Positions 48,187 to 57,134 of a stretch of DNA of 64,000 nucleotides are shown here, piece after piece. Numbering within the stretch: the stretch's first letter is position 1; every line of letters starts with the position of its first letter. The translations under genes were made by a program, and so were the position numbers. Source of the stretch: Glycomyces lechevalierae (GTDB lineage: Bacteria; Actinomycetota; Actinomycetes; Mycobacteriales; Micromonosporaceae); contig NZ_JAPZVQ010000012.1 in NCBI RefSeq assembly GCF_027622945.1, positions 95,957-159,956 on the forward strand, written 5' to 3'. Under the pieces are notes generated by a model. That model saw nothing but the letters and a program-made list of their open reading frames with translations. It was not told the origin of the DNA and did not search any database.

Positions 48187-49701
48187 ATGGACTTCCACGC
48201 GATCATCGGCGACGAGGAGCGGATGCAGGCCGCCGTCGCCGGTCGCGACGCCCGCTTCGACGGCTGGGTGTTCCTCGCCGTCACCTCCACCCGCATCTAC
48301 TGCCGCCCCTCCTGCCCTGCCGTGAAACCCAAACGCGAGCACCAGCGGTTCTACGCCTCCGCCGCGGCCGCCCAGGAAGCCGGGTACCGGGCGTGCAAAC
48401 GCTGCCGCCCCGACGCCTCCCCCGGCTCCCCCGCGTGGGACTGGCGCAGCGACGTGTGCGCCCGCGCCATGCGCCTCATCGGCGAAGGCGTCGTCGACCG
48501 CGACGGCGCCGCCGGCCTCGCCCAGCGCCTCGGCTACTCCCTGCGGCAGCTCGAACGCCTCCTCATCGCCGAAGTCGGCGCCGGACCGGCCGCACTCGCC
48601 CGCGCCCAGCGCGCCCAGGTCGCCCGCACCTTGATCGAGAACACCGACCTGCCGATGGGACAGGTCGCGTTCGCCGCCGGGTTCGCGTCCATCCGGGCGT
48701 TCAACCGCGTCGTCGCCGACGTCTTCGCCTGCTCCCCCACCGAGCTCCGCATCAAGACCCAGAGCACCAAAGCCCGAGGCGGCACCGCGACCGGCGGGGG
48801 CGCGATCACGCTCCGCCTGGCCTACCGCGAGCCGTTCGAACCGTCGAACCTGTTCGGGCACCTCGCCGCCGCCGCGGCCCCCGGCGTCGAGGAATGGCAC
48901 GACGGCGCCTACCGCCGCACCCTGCGCCTGCCCCACGGCCCCGGCACCGCCGCCCTCCGGCCCGGCCCCGGGTACATCGAATGCCGCCTGCGCGTCAGCG
49001 ACTTGCGGGACGTCACCGCCGCGGTCGCCCGCTGCCGCCGCGCCCTCGACCTCGACGCCGACCCACAGGCCCCCATGGAAGCCCTCGCCGCCGACCCCGT
49101 GCTCGCGCCCCTGGTCGCGAAGACCCCCGGTCGGCGGGTCCCGCGCAAAGCCGACGGCCCCGAGTACGCGATCCGCGCCGTCATCGGCCAGCAGATCGCC
49201 ACCGCCTCGGCCGCCACCATCGCCGCCGGCCTCGCCGAACGCTACGGTGAACCCGTCGACGACCCCGACGGCGGCCTCACTCGCCTGTTCCCGTCGCCCG
49301 AGGCGATCGCCGCCGCCGACCCCGCCCACCTGCCCATGCCCGGGAAGCGGAAGGCGACGGTGCTCGCGCTGGCGGACGCCCTCGCGGCGGGCCGGGTCGA
49401 CGTGGGGCCGGGCGCGGACTGGGGCCGCACGCGCGCCGCCCTGGCCGAGGTGCCGGGGGTGGGGCCGTGGACGATCGAGATGATCGCGATGCGGGCCCTG
49501 GGCGACCCGGACGCGTTCCCGGTCAAGGACCTCGGCGTCATCAAAGGCGCCCGGCACCTCGACCTGGGGGCCGGCCGCGCCTTGGAGGCGCGCTCGCAGG
49601 CGTGGCGGCCGTGGCGGGCCTACGCCGTCCAGTACCTGTGGGCCTCCAGTGAGCACCCGACGAACCATCTGCCGACCGACGACAGGGAGACCGCGACATG
49701 A
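48187..49701 (+). CDS. alkA: Ada-AlkA bifunctional alkylation repair protein
   Basis: This 504-residue protein has three modules. Residues 10-80 are the Ada metal-binding domain with the methyl-acceptor cysteine cluster (TSTRIYCRPSCPAVKPKR and ACKRCRPD). Residues 90-190 are an AraC-type HTH (AGLAQRLGYSLRQLERLL, MGQVAFAAGFASIRAFNRVV). Residues 210-500 are an AlkA-type DNA glycosylase with the helix-hairpin-helix VPGVGPWTIEMIAMRALGD and the catalytic Asp in FPVKDLG. It would sense methylphosphotriesters, activate transcription and excise alkylated bases. The last 130 codons show a sharp change of base use near 49,340. Its stop overlaps ogt. Confidence 0.94.
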   Translation: MDFHAIIGDEERMQAAVAGRDARFDGWVFLAVTSTRIYCRPSCPAVKPKREHQRFYASAAAAQEAGYRACKRCRPDASPGSPAWDWRSDVCARAMRLIGEGVVDRDGAAGLAQRLGYSLRQLERLLIAEVGAGPAALARAQRAQVARTLIENTDLPMGQVAFAAGFASIRAFNRVVADVFACSPTELRIKTQSTKARGGTATGGGAITLRLAYREPFEPSNLFGHLAAAAAPGVEEWHDGAYRRTLRLPHGPGTAALRPGPGYIECRLRVSDLRDVTAAVARCRRALDLDADPQAPMEALAADPVLAPLVAKTPGRRVPRKADGPEYAIRAVIGQQIATASAATIAAGLAERYGEPVDDPDGGLTRLFPSPEAIAAADPAHLPMPGKRKATVLALADALAAGRVDVGPGADWGRTRAALAEVPGVGPWTIEMIAMRALGDPDAFPVKDLGVIKGARHLDLGAGRALEARSQAWRPWRAYAVQYLWASSEHPTNHLPTDDRETAT

Positions 49702-50195
49702 CCGCAGTGAGCAGTGCCAGGCACTTGACGATGGAGTCCCCGCTGGGGCTCATGGCCGTCTCGGCGGTCGACGAAGGCGTCACCTACGTCCACATGGGCG
49801 TGGAGGAGATGAAGGACGCGTGGGGGCCCGAGGAGGCCACCCCGGTCCTGGAGGCCGCGGTCGACCAGCTCGAGGCGTACTTCGCGGGCGAGCTCAAGGA
49901 GTTCGACCTGCCGCTGGCCGCGCAGGGCACCGCGTTCCAGCACAAGGTGTGGGCCGAGCTGTGCCGCATCCCCTACGGCGAAACCGTGTCTTATATGGAC
50001 ATCGCGGAGCGGATCGGGGACCGCAAGGCGGTGCGCGCGGTCGGGCTCGCGAACGGGCGCAACCCGATCGCGATCGTCGTCCCCTGCCACCGGGTGATCG
50101 GCGCGAACGGGAAGCTCACCGGCTACGCGGGCGGCTTGTGGCGCAAGGAGCGGCTGCTGTCGCTCGAACGCGGCGAACCGGCGCTCTTCGCCTGA
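49698..50195 (+). CDS. ogt: Methylated-DNA-[protein]-cysteine S-methyltransferase
   Basis: This 165-residue protein starts four bases before the Ada-AlkA stop (ATGA). It has the active-site PCHR motif in PIAIVVPCHRVIGANGKLTG, the arginine-finger helix RKAVRAVGLANGRNP and YGETVSYMDIAERIG. It transfers the methyl group of O6-methylguanine to its cysteine, a suicide reaction. Co-translation with Ada-AlkA makes a compact alkylation-damage operon, presumably auto-induced by the Ada part. Confidence 0.96.
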   Translation: MTAVSSARHLTMESPLGLMAVSAVDEGVTYVHMGVEEMKDAWGPEEATPVLEAAVDQLEAYFAGELKEFDLPLAAQGTAFQHKVWAELCRIPYGETVSYMDIAERIGDRKAVRAVGLANGRNPIAIVVPCHRVIGANGKLTGYAGGLWRKERLLSLERGEPALFA

Positions 50196-50208
50196 GCCGC
50201 AAGGACGC

Positions 50209-50652
50209 TCAGATGAGGGTGACGGTGAGTTCGACGGTGACCGTCTCGGATTCGACGACGATGTTCGCGGCGTAGCAGATCTCGGCGGTGCACCCGGCGG
50301 GGAGGGTCCCGGTGGCGGTGCCGCCGGGGCTCACCCCGGCCACCAGCGGCGCGTCCATGGCGTTGTCGGCGAGGAAGTCGTCGAAGTCCTCCGAGGGGAT
50401 CTCGACGGTGACCTCGGCCCGGTCGCCCGGGGTCGGCGAGTCCATCTGCGTCAGGTCCGCCTCGGCGACCTCGGTGCTCTCGGGGTAGGACAGGTGGGTG
50501 GCCTGGGCGACGGTGGCGATGCTCGGCTCGGGCCCGCCTTCGAGGGCCCACGCGACGCCCCACACCGCGGCGAGCAGCCCCCCGAAGACGCACACGAGCC
50601 ACACGGCGGCGATCATCGCGCGGCGGACCGTCGGCTGCGGCGGGGGTTTCAT
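50209..50652 (-). CDS. Membrane-anchored hypothetical protein
   Basis: This 147-residue protein has one N-terminal membrane segment (MIAAVWLVCVFGGLLAAVWG) with a Lys/Arg-poor cytosolic stub and a 105-residue extracytoplasmic domain rich in Thr, Val and acidic residues. Two cysteines near the end (PAGCTAEICYAANIV) could form a disulfide. It is convergent with ogt and only 13 bp from it. I recognise no family. Confidence 0.72.
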   Translation of the reverse strand: MKPPPQPTVRRAMIAAVWLVCVFGGLLAAVWGVAWALEGGPEPSIATVAQATHLSYPESTEVAEADLTQMDSPTPGDRAEVTVEIPSEDFDDFLADNAMDAPLVAGVSPGGTATGTLPAGCTAEICYAANIVVESETVTVELTVTLI

Positions 50653-50727
50653 GGCCGCGACCCTACCCGAATCCCGCGAGTGACCGTCACGTCCACCCCG
50701 GGGGCCCGGCGCCGCGGCGGTTCGCGG

Positions 50728-51480
50728 TTATTGGGCGAACGCGCCGATCATGTCGTACAGGGCCGCAGCGCGATCGGCGTCGCCGTCGATCGTCACGGCG
50801 TCGGCCGGGACGCGCCGCCACAGCCACAGCAGGACCTCCCCTGCCGTGCCGGTGACGACGGCCTGCGCGTCGGCTGCGGTCCCGTCCTCGGCGGTGACCG
50901 CGCCGTCGGCGACCCGGACCGTCCAGGCCCGGCCGCCGGTCTCGAGCGCGACCGCGAGCCCGTCGTTGCCCGCCAGGACCGGCGCGACCCATTCGCGGTA
51001 GGCCCGCGACCCCCAGGTGAGCATCACCTGCGCCATCTCGTCGACCCCGTCGAGCGCCAGGTCCGCGTCGACCGGCCCGGCCGGGCCCCCGGCGGCCAGT
51101 TCGGCGTCGACGCGGTGGATCACCGTCTCGTGGGCCATGCGGCGGATCCAGAACCCGACGGTCTGGTCCGGCCCGTACCAGGTGAACGCGAGACTCTCGG
51201 GTCCGCGGGCGTCGAACTCGGCCTCGAGGTCGGCCAGCGCGGCCGCGTACTGCGCGGCGGGCGTCCCGGGCCGCGCGATCCGGAAGTCCTCGCCGGGGTC
51301 TTTGAGCCGCCGCATCGACTGGATCTTGTGGTCGTAGGTCTCGGTGACGTGGTCGAGGAGGTCGGCGGCGGTCCAGTCGGGGCAGGTCGGGACGGGCGCG
51401 TCGGGCGCGGCCGCCGCCGCGGCGGCCTGGAGGCGGGCGGCTTCGGCGGTCAGGTGGGCGCGGAGGGCGGTGAAATCCAT
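50728..51480 (-). CDS. Maleylpyruvate isomerase family mycothiol-dependent enzyme
   Basis: This 250-residue protein is DinB-fold with MDMPI-N features: PTCPDWTAADLLDHVTETYD (first His), IRRMAHETVIHRVDAELAAG (H-x-x-x-H-R-x-D metal and thiol site), and a C-terminal MDMPI-C domain (VRVADGAVTAEDGTAAD then GTAGEVLLWLWRRVPADAVT). Enzymes of this group use mycothiol. The natural substrate here is unknown. Confidence 0.92.
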   Translation of the reverse strand: MDFTALRAHLTAEAARLQAAAAAAAPDAPVPTCPDWTAADLLDHVTETYDHKIQSMRRLKDPGEDFRIARPGTPAAQYAAALADLEAEFDARGPESLAFTWYGPDQTVGFWIRRMAHETVIHRVDAELAAGGPAGPVDADLALDGVDEMAQVMLTWGSRAYREWVAPVLAGNDGLAVALETGGRAWTVRVADGAVTAEDGTAADAQAVVTGTAGEVLLWLWRRVPADAVTIDGDADRAAALYDMIGAFAQ

Positions 51481-51508
51481 CCCTCGATCGTCGCACCCGG
51501 GTACGACA

Positions 51509-51538
51509 CCGGGCCCGGCACACCGGTGCCGGGCCCGG
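51509..51538 (-). terminator. Hairpin terminator
   Basis: A perfect 13-bp stem (51509-51521 with 51526-51538) with a four-base loop lies ten bases beyond the stop of the L7/L12-like gene, and may also end the urea operon transcript. Confidence 0.85.
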
Positions 51539-51548
51539 GGGTGCGGGG

Positions 51549-51785
51549 TCAGTGCCCGGCTTCCATCCGCTCGACGGCGTCCTTGGCGTCTTTGAGGCTG
51601 GTGCCGGTGATCTCGCGGTAGACCTTGATCGCCTGGATCTTCTTGCCGCGCATGATCAGGTCGCGGACCTCCCCGAACGGGTCGGGTTCGGTCGGGGCGT
51701 AGTCGCGGATGTCGAGGTGCTGCATGACCAGGTCGAGTTTGCGCTCGATCCGGGCGAGGGCCTGCAGGGTCGGGTCGTATCGCAC
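51549..51785 (-). CDS. L7/L12 C-terminal-domain-like small protein
   Basis: This 78-residue protein has its start placed at GTG 51785, which follows AGGAG by five bases; a frame start at 51827 is possible but lacks such a site. The N-terminal helix (LQALARIERKLDLVMQHLD) resembles a short coil. Residues 45-76 (VRDLIMRGKKIQAIKVYREI, then TGTSLKDAKDAVERM) reproduce the K-x-x-A-I-K-x-x-R and L-x-x-A-K-x-x-V signature of ribosomal protein L7/L12 C-terminal domain. It cannot be the ribosomal stalk protein itself because it lacks the normal N-terminal dimerisation domain. Role unknown. Confidence 0.82.
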   Translation of the reverse strand: MRYDPTLQALARIERKLDLVMQHLDIRDYAPTEPDPFGEVRDLIMRGKKIQAIKVYREITGTSLKDAKDAVERMEAGH

Positions 51786-51836
51786 GGGTGCTCCTCGGAT
51801 CTCGGCGGTGATGTCGGTGCCGCCCATGCTAGAGCC

Positions 51837-53510
51837 CTACGGCCGCAGGTGCTCCCGCCAGCCGCCGGCCGCGGTGATGTCGGTGCCGGAGGCCTCGGCG
51901 GCGGTGAACCCGGTGGCCCAGGTGCCGTCGGCGAGTTCGACCTTGCCGAGGCTCATCGGCGCCGGGAGCGCGGCGAGGAACGCCCCGAGGGCGGCGGGGC
52001 TGAGCCGCCACCGCTCCCCCGGCAGGCTCGCCCCGCCCGTCCCGGTGCGGACGACGAGGGGTTTCGGCGGGACCGTGTCGAGCGCGTACATCCGGTAGGC
52101 GGGTGCGGTGAGGATGTCGCCGGTGTAGCGGGCGCCGAGACCGGTGAGCTGGTGGTTGAGGGGCATGCCCGTGAGGTGCGCGCCGAACACGACCAGATCC
52201 GCGCCCTCGGTGACGTAGAGGGGCGGGTCGGTGCGCTGGAGGCGGGCGGCGAGGTCGAGGGCGACCTGATCGTGGAAGGCCGGGACGATGAGGCTGACGC
52301 CGAACCCCTTCGTGCCGGCGGTCCCGGCGGGGACGGCCACCGCGGCCATGTCGAGCAGGTTCACGAAGTTCGTGTAGGTGCCCATCCGTGCGTTGACGCC
52401 GATCGGGTCGGCCGCGACCGCATCGAGGGTCGGGTGCAGGGGCGCGGTCGGCAGCAGGAGCGCGTCGAACCCTTCGAGGAGCGTCGCGGCTTCGCGGCGG
52501 ACGGCGCGCAGCCGCTGCTGGTCCGCGACGAGGTCGGCGCCGGAGAACGCGGCCGCGGACCGGACGATCGCCGCCACCGTCGGGTCGGCGTCGTCGCTGT
52601 CGAGGTGCGCGCCGAACGCCGCGAACCGTTCGGCCACGAGTGCGCCTTCATACAGCAGCAGCGCCGCGTCCAGCAGCGGCTGGACATCGATCGGGGCGAT
52701 CTCGGCACCCGCCGCACGGCACTCCTTGACCGCGGCCTCCCACAGGGGCTGGAAGTCCGGGTCGAGCGGCGCCAGCGCCGCCGCGCGCGGGACCGCGACC
52801 CGCGGCACCGGCGGCGCGGCGAGCGGCGCGTCCGCGGGCCACACCCGTGACGCCGGGTCCAGCGTGCTGGGTCCGGTCATGGTGCGCATCGCGGTCGTGG
52901 CGAGCGCGAGGTCGGGGGCGAACACGGTGAGGCAGTCGTAGGAGGCGCAGGCCGGGACGACGCCGTCGACCGGGACGAGCCCGAGCGTCGCCTTGATCCC
53001 GATGAGCCCGTTCAACGCCGCAGGGACGCGCCCGGACCCGGCGGTGTCCGTGCCGAGCGCGAAGTCCGCGATCCCGAGCGCGACGGCCACGGCCGACCCC
53101 GACGAGGACCCGCCGGAGATCAGGGCCGCGTCCGCGGCGGCCCGCACCGCCCCGAAGGGGCTGCGGGTACCGACCAGGCCGGTCGCGAACTGGTCGAGGT
53201 TGGTCTTGCCCAGGCAGATCGCCCCCGCCGCGCGCAGCCGCGCCACGGCCGTCGCGTCCCGCACCGGCCGGTACGCGAAGGACGGGGCGGCGGCGGTGGT
53301 GGGGAGCCCGGCGACGTCGATGTTGTCCTTCGCGGCGAACACGGTCCCCGCGAGCGGCAGGTCGCCGCCGGCGGCGACGGCCGCGTCGACCCGCGCCGCC
53401 TCGGCGAGCACGTCGCCCGGGTCGCGGACGGCGATCCACGCCTCGGGCCGGTCGGCTTCGGCGAGGCGGGCGAGGGCGGTCTCGACGCGTCGGGTCGCGC
53501 TGGTGTTCAC
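51837..53510 (-). CDS. atzF: Allophanate hydrolase
   Basis: The protein is about 557 residues (start GTG 53510 behind AGGGGA; GTG 53534 is an alternative). The amidase-signature domain has the Ser-cisSer-Lys triad: FAAKDNIDVAGLPTT (Lys), ISGGSSSGSAVAVALG (serines) and TDTAGSGRVPAALNGL. The C-terminal 120 residues (VVFGAHLTGMPLNHQLTGLG, RYTGDILTAPAYRMYALD) are the AtzF/DUR1 C-terminal domain. It converts allophanate to ammonia and carbon dioxide, the second step of ATP-dependent urea use. It is the last enzyme gene of the urea operon, 41 bp after the carboxylase. Confidence 0.95.
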   Translation of the reverse strand: MNTSATRRVETALARLAEADRPEAWIAVRDPGDVLAEAARVDAAVAAGGDLPLAGTVFAAKDNIDVAGLPTTAAAPSFAYRPVRDATAVARLRAAGAICLGKTNLDQFATGLVGTRSPFGAVRAAADAALISGGSSSGSAVAVALGIADFALGTDTAGSGRVPAALNGLIGIKATLGLVPVDGVVPACASYDCLTVFAPDLALATTAMRTMTGPSTLDPASRVWPADAPLAAPPVPRVAVPRAAALAPLDPDFQPLWEAAVKECRAAGAEIAPIDVQPLLDAALLLYEGALVAERFAAFGAHLDSDDADPTVAAIVRSAAAFSGADLVADQQRLRAVRREAATLLEGFDALLLPTAPLHPTLDAVAADPIGVNARMGTYTNFVNLLDMAAVAVPAGTAGTKGFGVSLIVPAFHDQVALDLAARLQRTDPPLYVTEGADLVVFGAHLTGMPLNHQLTGLGARYTGDILTAPAYRMYALDTVPPKPLVVRTGTGGASLPGERWRLSPAALGAFLAALPAPMSLGKVELADGTWATGFTAAEASGTDITAAGGWREHLRP

Positions 53511-53551
53511 GTAGTCCCCTGTCTGGTTGTCCACTGGTGGTCCACTGTCGC

Positions 53552-56500
53552 CTATGGTGCGGCGATCACGAGCAGCGGTGTGCCGGGCGCGGCCTGTTCG
53601 CCGGGCCGGGCGAGCACGCGGGTGACCGTGCCGCTCGCGCTGGCGGTCACGGGCATCTCGAGTTTCATCGCTTCGAGGACGACGACCGTGTCGCCGGCGG
53701 TGACCTGGTCGCCTGCGGTGACGTTGACGCGCCAGACGCTGGCGGCCATGGGCGCTTCGATGAGGGTCTCGCCGGGGGCGAGGTCAACGGCGTGGCCGGT
53801 GTGGGGGGCCGGTTCGGTGTGGTCGCGGTCGAATTCGCCGGCGTCGGCCCAGCGCTGCCGTTCGGCTTCGAACGCGGCGGCCTGGCGGCTCTGGAACGCC
53901 TCGATGCTGTGGGCGTTGTCGGCGAGGAGGCGCCGATAGTCGGCGTAGGCGAACTGTCCGGGGCGAATGTCGATCTCGGTGCGGCCGGCGGCGAGTTCGC
54001 GGCGGGTCTCGGCGAGTTCGTCTTCGCTGACGCGTTCGAACACGACGCGGTCGAAGAACCTGAGGAGCCACGGGAGGCCGTCGTGGAAGGACGCGAGGTC
54101 GCGCAGGCCAGCCCAGATGGGGGCGGTGCGGCCGACGAGCTGGTAGCCGCCGGGCGAGTCCATACCGTAGATGCACATGTAGGAGCCGCCGATGCCGACG
54201 GTGCCTTCGGCGGTCCAGGTGCGGGCGGGGTTGTACTTGGTGGTGACGAGCCGGTGCCTCGGGTCGACGGGGACGGCGGCGGGGGCGCCGAGGTAGACGT
54301 CGCCGAGGCCGAGGACAAGCCATTCGGCACTGGTGGCGATCGCCGCGACGTCCTCGATGGCGTCGAGGCCGTTGATGCGGCGGATGAACTCGATGTTGGA
54401 GGGGTTGAACAGGGCGTCGTCGCGGACGTTCGTCGAGTAGCGGGCGATGGCCTCGTCGACGACCGAGTCGTTCCAGGAGATCGGGAGCCGCACTTCCCTG
54501 GAGGGGACGGTCATGTCGTCGATGTCGGGCAGGTCCTGCTCGAGTTCGACGAGGAGCCCGGTGAGGGCGCGGATGGGCAGGACGTCCGGGTCGACGTGGA
54601 GGTGGAGGGAGCGGACGCCGGGGGTGGTGTCGATGAGGCCCTTCGGATTCGCGGCGGCCAGGGCGTCCATGAGGGCGCCGACCCTCATGCGCAGACCCAG
54701 GTCGAGGTGCATGGGCCCGTATTCGAGGAGGACCGCGTCGTCGCCGGCGCGGCGGTAGGCGACGGCGGGCCGGTCGCCGTCGGGGTCGATCGCGGCGAGC
54801 GTCGCCGTGTCCTTTTGGGCGTTGACGAGCGGGACCGGCCGCGCGACGGGGTTCGCGCGGAGCCGGTCGGCCTCGGTCTCGGCGACGGGCAGGAAGCGGA
54901 CGATGTCGCCGGGGCGCAGCTGCCCGAGCTTCCACCGGTCGGAGGTGGTGACGGTGAACGGGCACGCGAACCCGCCGAGACTGGGCCCGTCCGGGCCCAG
55001 AAGCGCCGGGGTGTCGCCGGTGAAGTTGACCGTGCCCACGGAGTACGGGTTGTCGTGGAGGTTGGAGGGGTGGAGGCCGGCCTCGCCGCCGTCGGTGCGC
55101 GCCCACTGCGGGCGGGGCCCGTCGAGGCGGACGCCGGAGCGTCCGGCGTGGACCTGCACGGACCAGTCGGCAGCGTAGATCCGCTCCATGTCCGCGGTCG
55201 TGAAGTAGTGCGGGGCGGGCTGGGGGCCGGGGGTGACGGCGAGCGTCCACTCGTGCCCGAACGCGGGACGGTCGGCGGCCGGGACGGAGGCGGCGTCGCG
55301 ATGGCCGGTGGCGGCGGGCAGGAGCCGGTCGCCGACGCGCAGCTGGTCGCCGGTGTAGCCGCCGATCCGCCCGGGCGGGAACGTCGACGCCGAACCGAGG
55401 AAGGTCGGGACGTCGAGGCCGCCTTGGAACAGCACGTACGTGCGGGCGCCGGCGCCGGCGATGGCACCGACGGCGAGTTCGCCCCCGGCGGGCACCCGGA
55501 TCGGCTCCCACTGCGCCACGGGGTCGCCGTCGAGGGTGACGGGCGCGGGCGCGCCCGTCACGCACACCGTGGCGGGTGCGCTGAAGCGCAGGGCGGGGCC
55601 GGTGATGGTGCATTCCAGGCCCGGGGCGCCCTCGGGGTTGCCGAGGGCGCGGTTGCCCAGCCGGAACGAGTAGTCGTCCATGGGCCCCGACGGGGGGACG
55701 CCGACCTGCCAGTGGCCGATGCGGCCGGGCCAGTCCTGCACGGTGGTGAGGACCCCGGCGGCGACCACGTCGATGCGCGGCGACGCGTCCTCGATCGTCG
55801 CCACCGTGGAGGTGTCGTGCGTGACCGCGGCGACGCGCTCGTCGGCGGCGGCGGCACGGAGCTGCCCGAGGTTGGTGTGCACGCCTTCGATCCTGGTCTC
55901 GCCCAAAGCCGCAGCCAGCTTGGTCCAGGCATCGGCGCGGGTGGCGCCGGTGGTGATGATCTTGGCGAGCATCGGATCGTAGGTCGCCGGGACGTCCAGG
56001 CCCCGTTCGATCCACGTGTCCACCCTGGCCGTCGCGGGGAGGTCGACGCAGGTGAGAAGCCCCGCCGAGGGCAGGTGGTCGCGGGCGGGGTCTTCGGCGT
56101 AGACGCGCGCCTCCACCGCCGCGCCGGCGATCTCGGGGCCGGTGTCGGGCAGGCCGTCGAGGAACCCGGTGTCCCCGGCGGCGGCGCGGATCATCCACTC
56201 GACCAGGTCGATGCCGAGGATCTGCTCGGTCACCGGGTGCTCGACCTGCAGACGCGTATTGAACTCCAGGAACGACGCCTCTTCACGCTCGGCGTCGTAG
56301 ATGAACTCGACAGTGCCCGCCGACCGGTACCGCGCCGACGCCGCCAGGGCCCGCGCCGCGTCATGCATCCCATCCCGCACGCGCGCAGGAAGGTTCGGGG
56401 CGGGCGCCTCTTCGATGACCTTCTGGTGACGGCGCTGCAGGGTGCAGTCGCGGTCGGCAAGGGAGACGACACGCCCGGCCCCGTCACCGAACACCTGCAC

Positions 56501-57127
56501 CTCGACATGCCGAGCCCGCCGCACATACCGCTCGAGGTAGACCGCATCGTCCCCGAAGTTGTCGGCCGCGAGCCGCTGCACCGTCGCGAACACCTCGGCG
56601 AGCGCGCCGGCATCCTCGGCGACGCGCATGCCGATGCCGCCGCCACCGGCCGAGGCCTTCACGATCACCGGGAACCCCACCGCCGCGGCCGCTGCGACGG
56701 CGGCCTCGACGGTGGGGAGCGCGGCCGTGCCCGCCGCGAGCGGCACCCCCGCGGCGGTGGCGGCCTCGCGCGCGGTCACCTTGTCGCCGAACAGCTCGAG
56801 CTGCCCCGGGGTGGGACCGATGAACACCAAGCCGGCTTCGGCGACACGCCGCGCGAACTCGGCGTTCTCAGCCAGGAACCCGTACCCCGGATGCACGGCC
56901 TGCGCGCCCGTGTCCTTCGCGGCAGACAGGATCGCATCCACATTCAGATACGACTCGGCCGGCGCGGCCGGGCCCACGCACACCGCCGCGTCCGCCTCGC
57001 GCACATGCAACGAGGCCGCGTCGGCCTCGGAGTAGACGGCGACCGTGCTGACGCCGAGCCGGTGGGCGGTGCGGGTGATGCGCCGGGAGATCTCGCCCCG
57101 GTTGGCGATCAGGATGCGGTCGAACAC
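53552..57127 (-). CDS. uca: Urea carboxylase (biotin-dependent)
   Basis: This 1191-residue protein has three parts. Residues 1-445 are biotin carboxylase (MFDRILIANRGEISRRITRT, KASAGGGGIGMRVAE, EFNTRLQVEHPVTE). Residues 465-1060 are the carboxyltransferase with paired AHS-type domains (TTVQDWPGRIGHWQVGVPPS, GLECTITGPALRFS, YNPARTWTAEGTVGIGGSYM). The C-terminus is a biotinyl domain with VVLEAMKLEMPVT, where K1155 carries biotin. It makes allophanate from urea, bicarbonate and ATP. Some members are guanidine carboxylases. The urea-type transporter in the same operon and the absence of carboxyguanidine deiminase genes favour urea, but sequence by eye cannot settle it. Confidence 0.94.
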   Translation of the reverse strand: MFDRILIANRGEISRRITRTAHRLGVSTVAVYSEADAASLHVREADAAVCVGPAAPAESYLNVDAILSAAKDTGAQAVHPGYGFLAENAEFARRVAEAGLVFIGPTPGQLELFGDKVTAREAATAAGVPLAAGTAALPTVEAAVAAAAAVGFPVIVKASAGGGGIGMRVAEDAGALAEVFATVQRLAADNFGDDAVYLERYVRRARHVEVQVFGDGAGRVVSLADRDCTLQRRHQKVIEEAPAPNLPARVRDGMHDAARALAASARYRSAGTVEFIYDAEREEASFLEFNTRLQVEHPVTEQILGIDLVEWMIRAAAGDTGFLDGLPDTGPEIAGAAVEARVYAEDPARDHLPSAGLLTCVDLPATARVDTWIERGLDVPATYDPMLAKIITTGATRADAWTKLAAALGETRIEGVHTNLGQLRAAAADERVAAVTHDTSTVATIEDASPRIDVVAAGVLTTVQDWPGRIGHWQVGVPPSGPMDDYSFRLGNRALGNPEGAPGLECTITGPALRFSAPATVCVTGAPAPVTLDGDPVAQWEPIRVPAGGELAVGAIAGAGARTYVLFQGGLDVPTFLGSASTFPPGRIGGYTGDQLRVGDRLLPAATGHRDAASVPAADRPAFGHEWTLAVTPGPQPAPHYFTTADMERIYAADWSVQVHAGRSGVRLDGPRPQWARTDGGEAGLHPSNLHDNPYSVGTVNFTGDTPALLGPDGPSLGGFACPFTVTTSDRWKLGQLRPGDIVRFLPVAETEADRLRANPVARPVPLVNAQKDTATLAAIDPDGDRPAVAYRRAGDDAVLLEYGPMHLDLGLRMRVGALMDALAAANPKGLIDTTPGVRSLHLHVDPDVLPIRALTGLLVELEQDLPDIDDMTVPSREVRLPISWNDSVVDEAIARYSTNVRDDALFNPSNIEFIRRINGLDAIEDVAAIATSAEWLVLGLGDVYLGAPAAVPVDPRHRLVTTKYNPARTWTAEGTVGIGGSYMCIYGMDSPGGYQLVGRTAPIWAGLRDLASFHDGLPWLLRFFDRVVFERVSEDELAETRRELAAGRTEIDIRPGQFAYADYRRLLADNAHSIEAFQSRQAAAFEAERQRWADAGEFDRDHTEPAPHTGHAVDLAPGETLIEAPMAASVWRVNVTAGDQVTAGDTVVVLEAMKLEMPVTASASGTVTRVLARPGEQAAPGTPLLVIAAP

Positions 57128-57134
57128 GACACTC

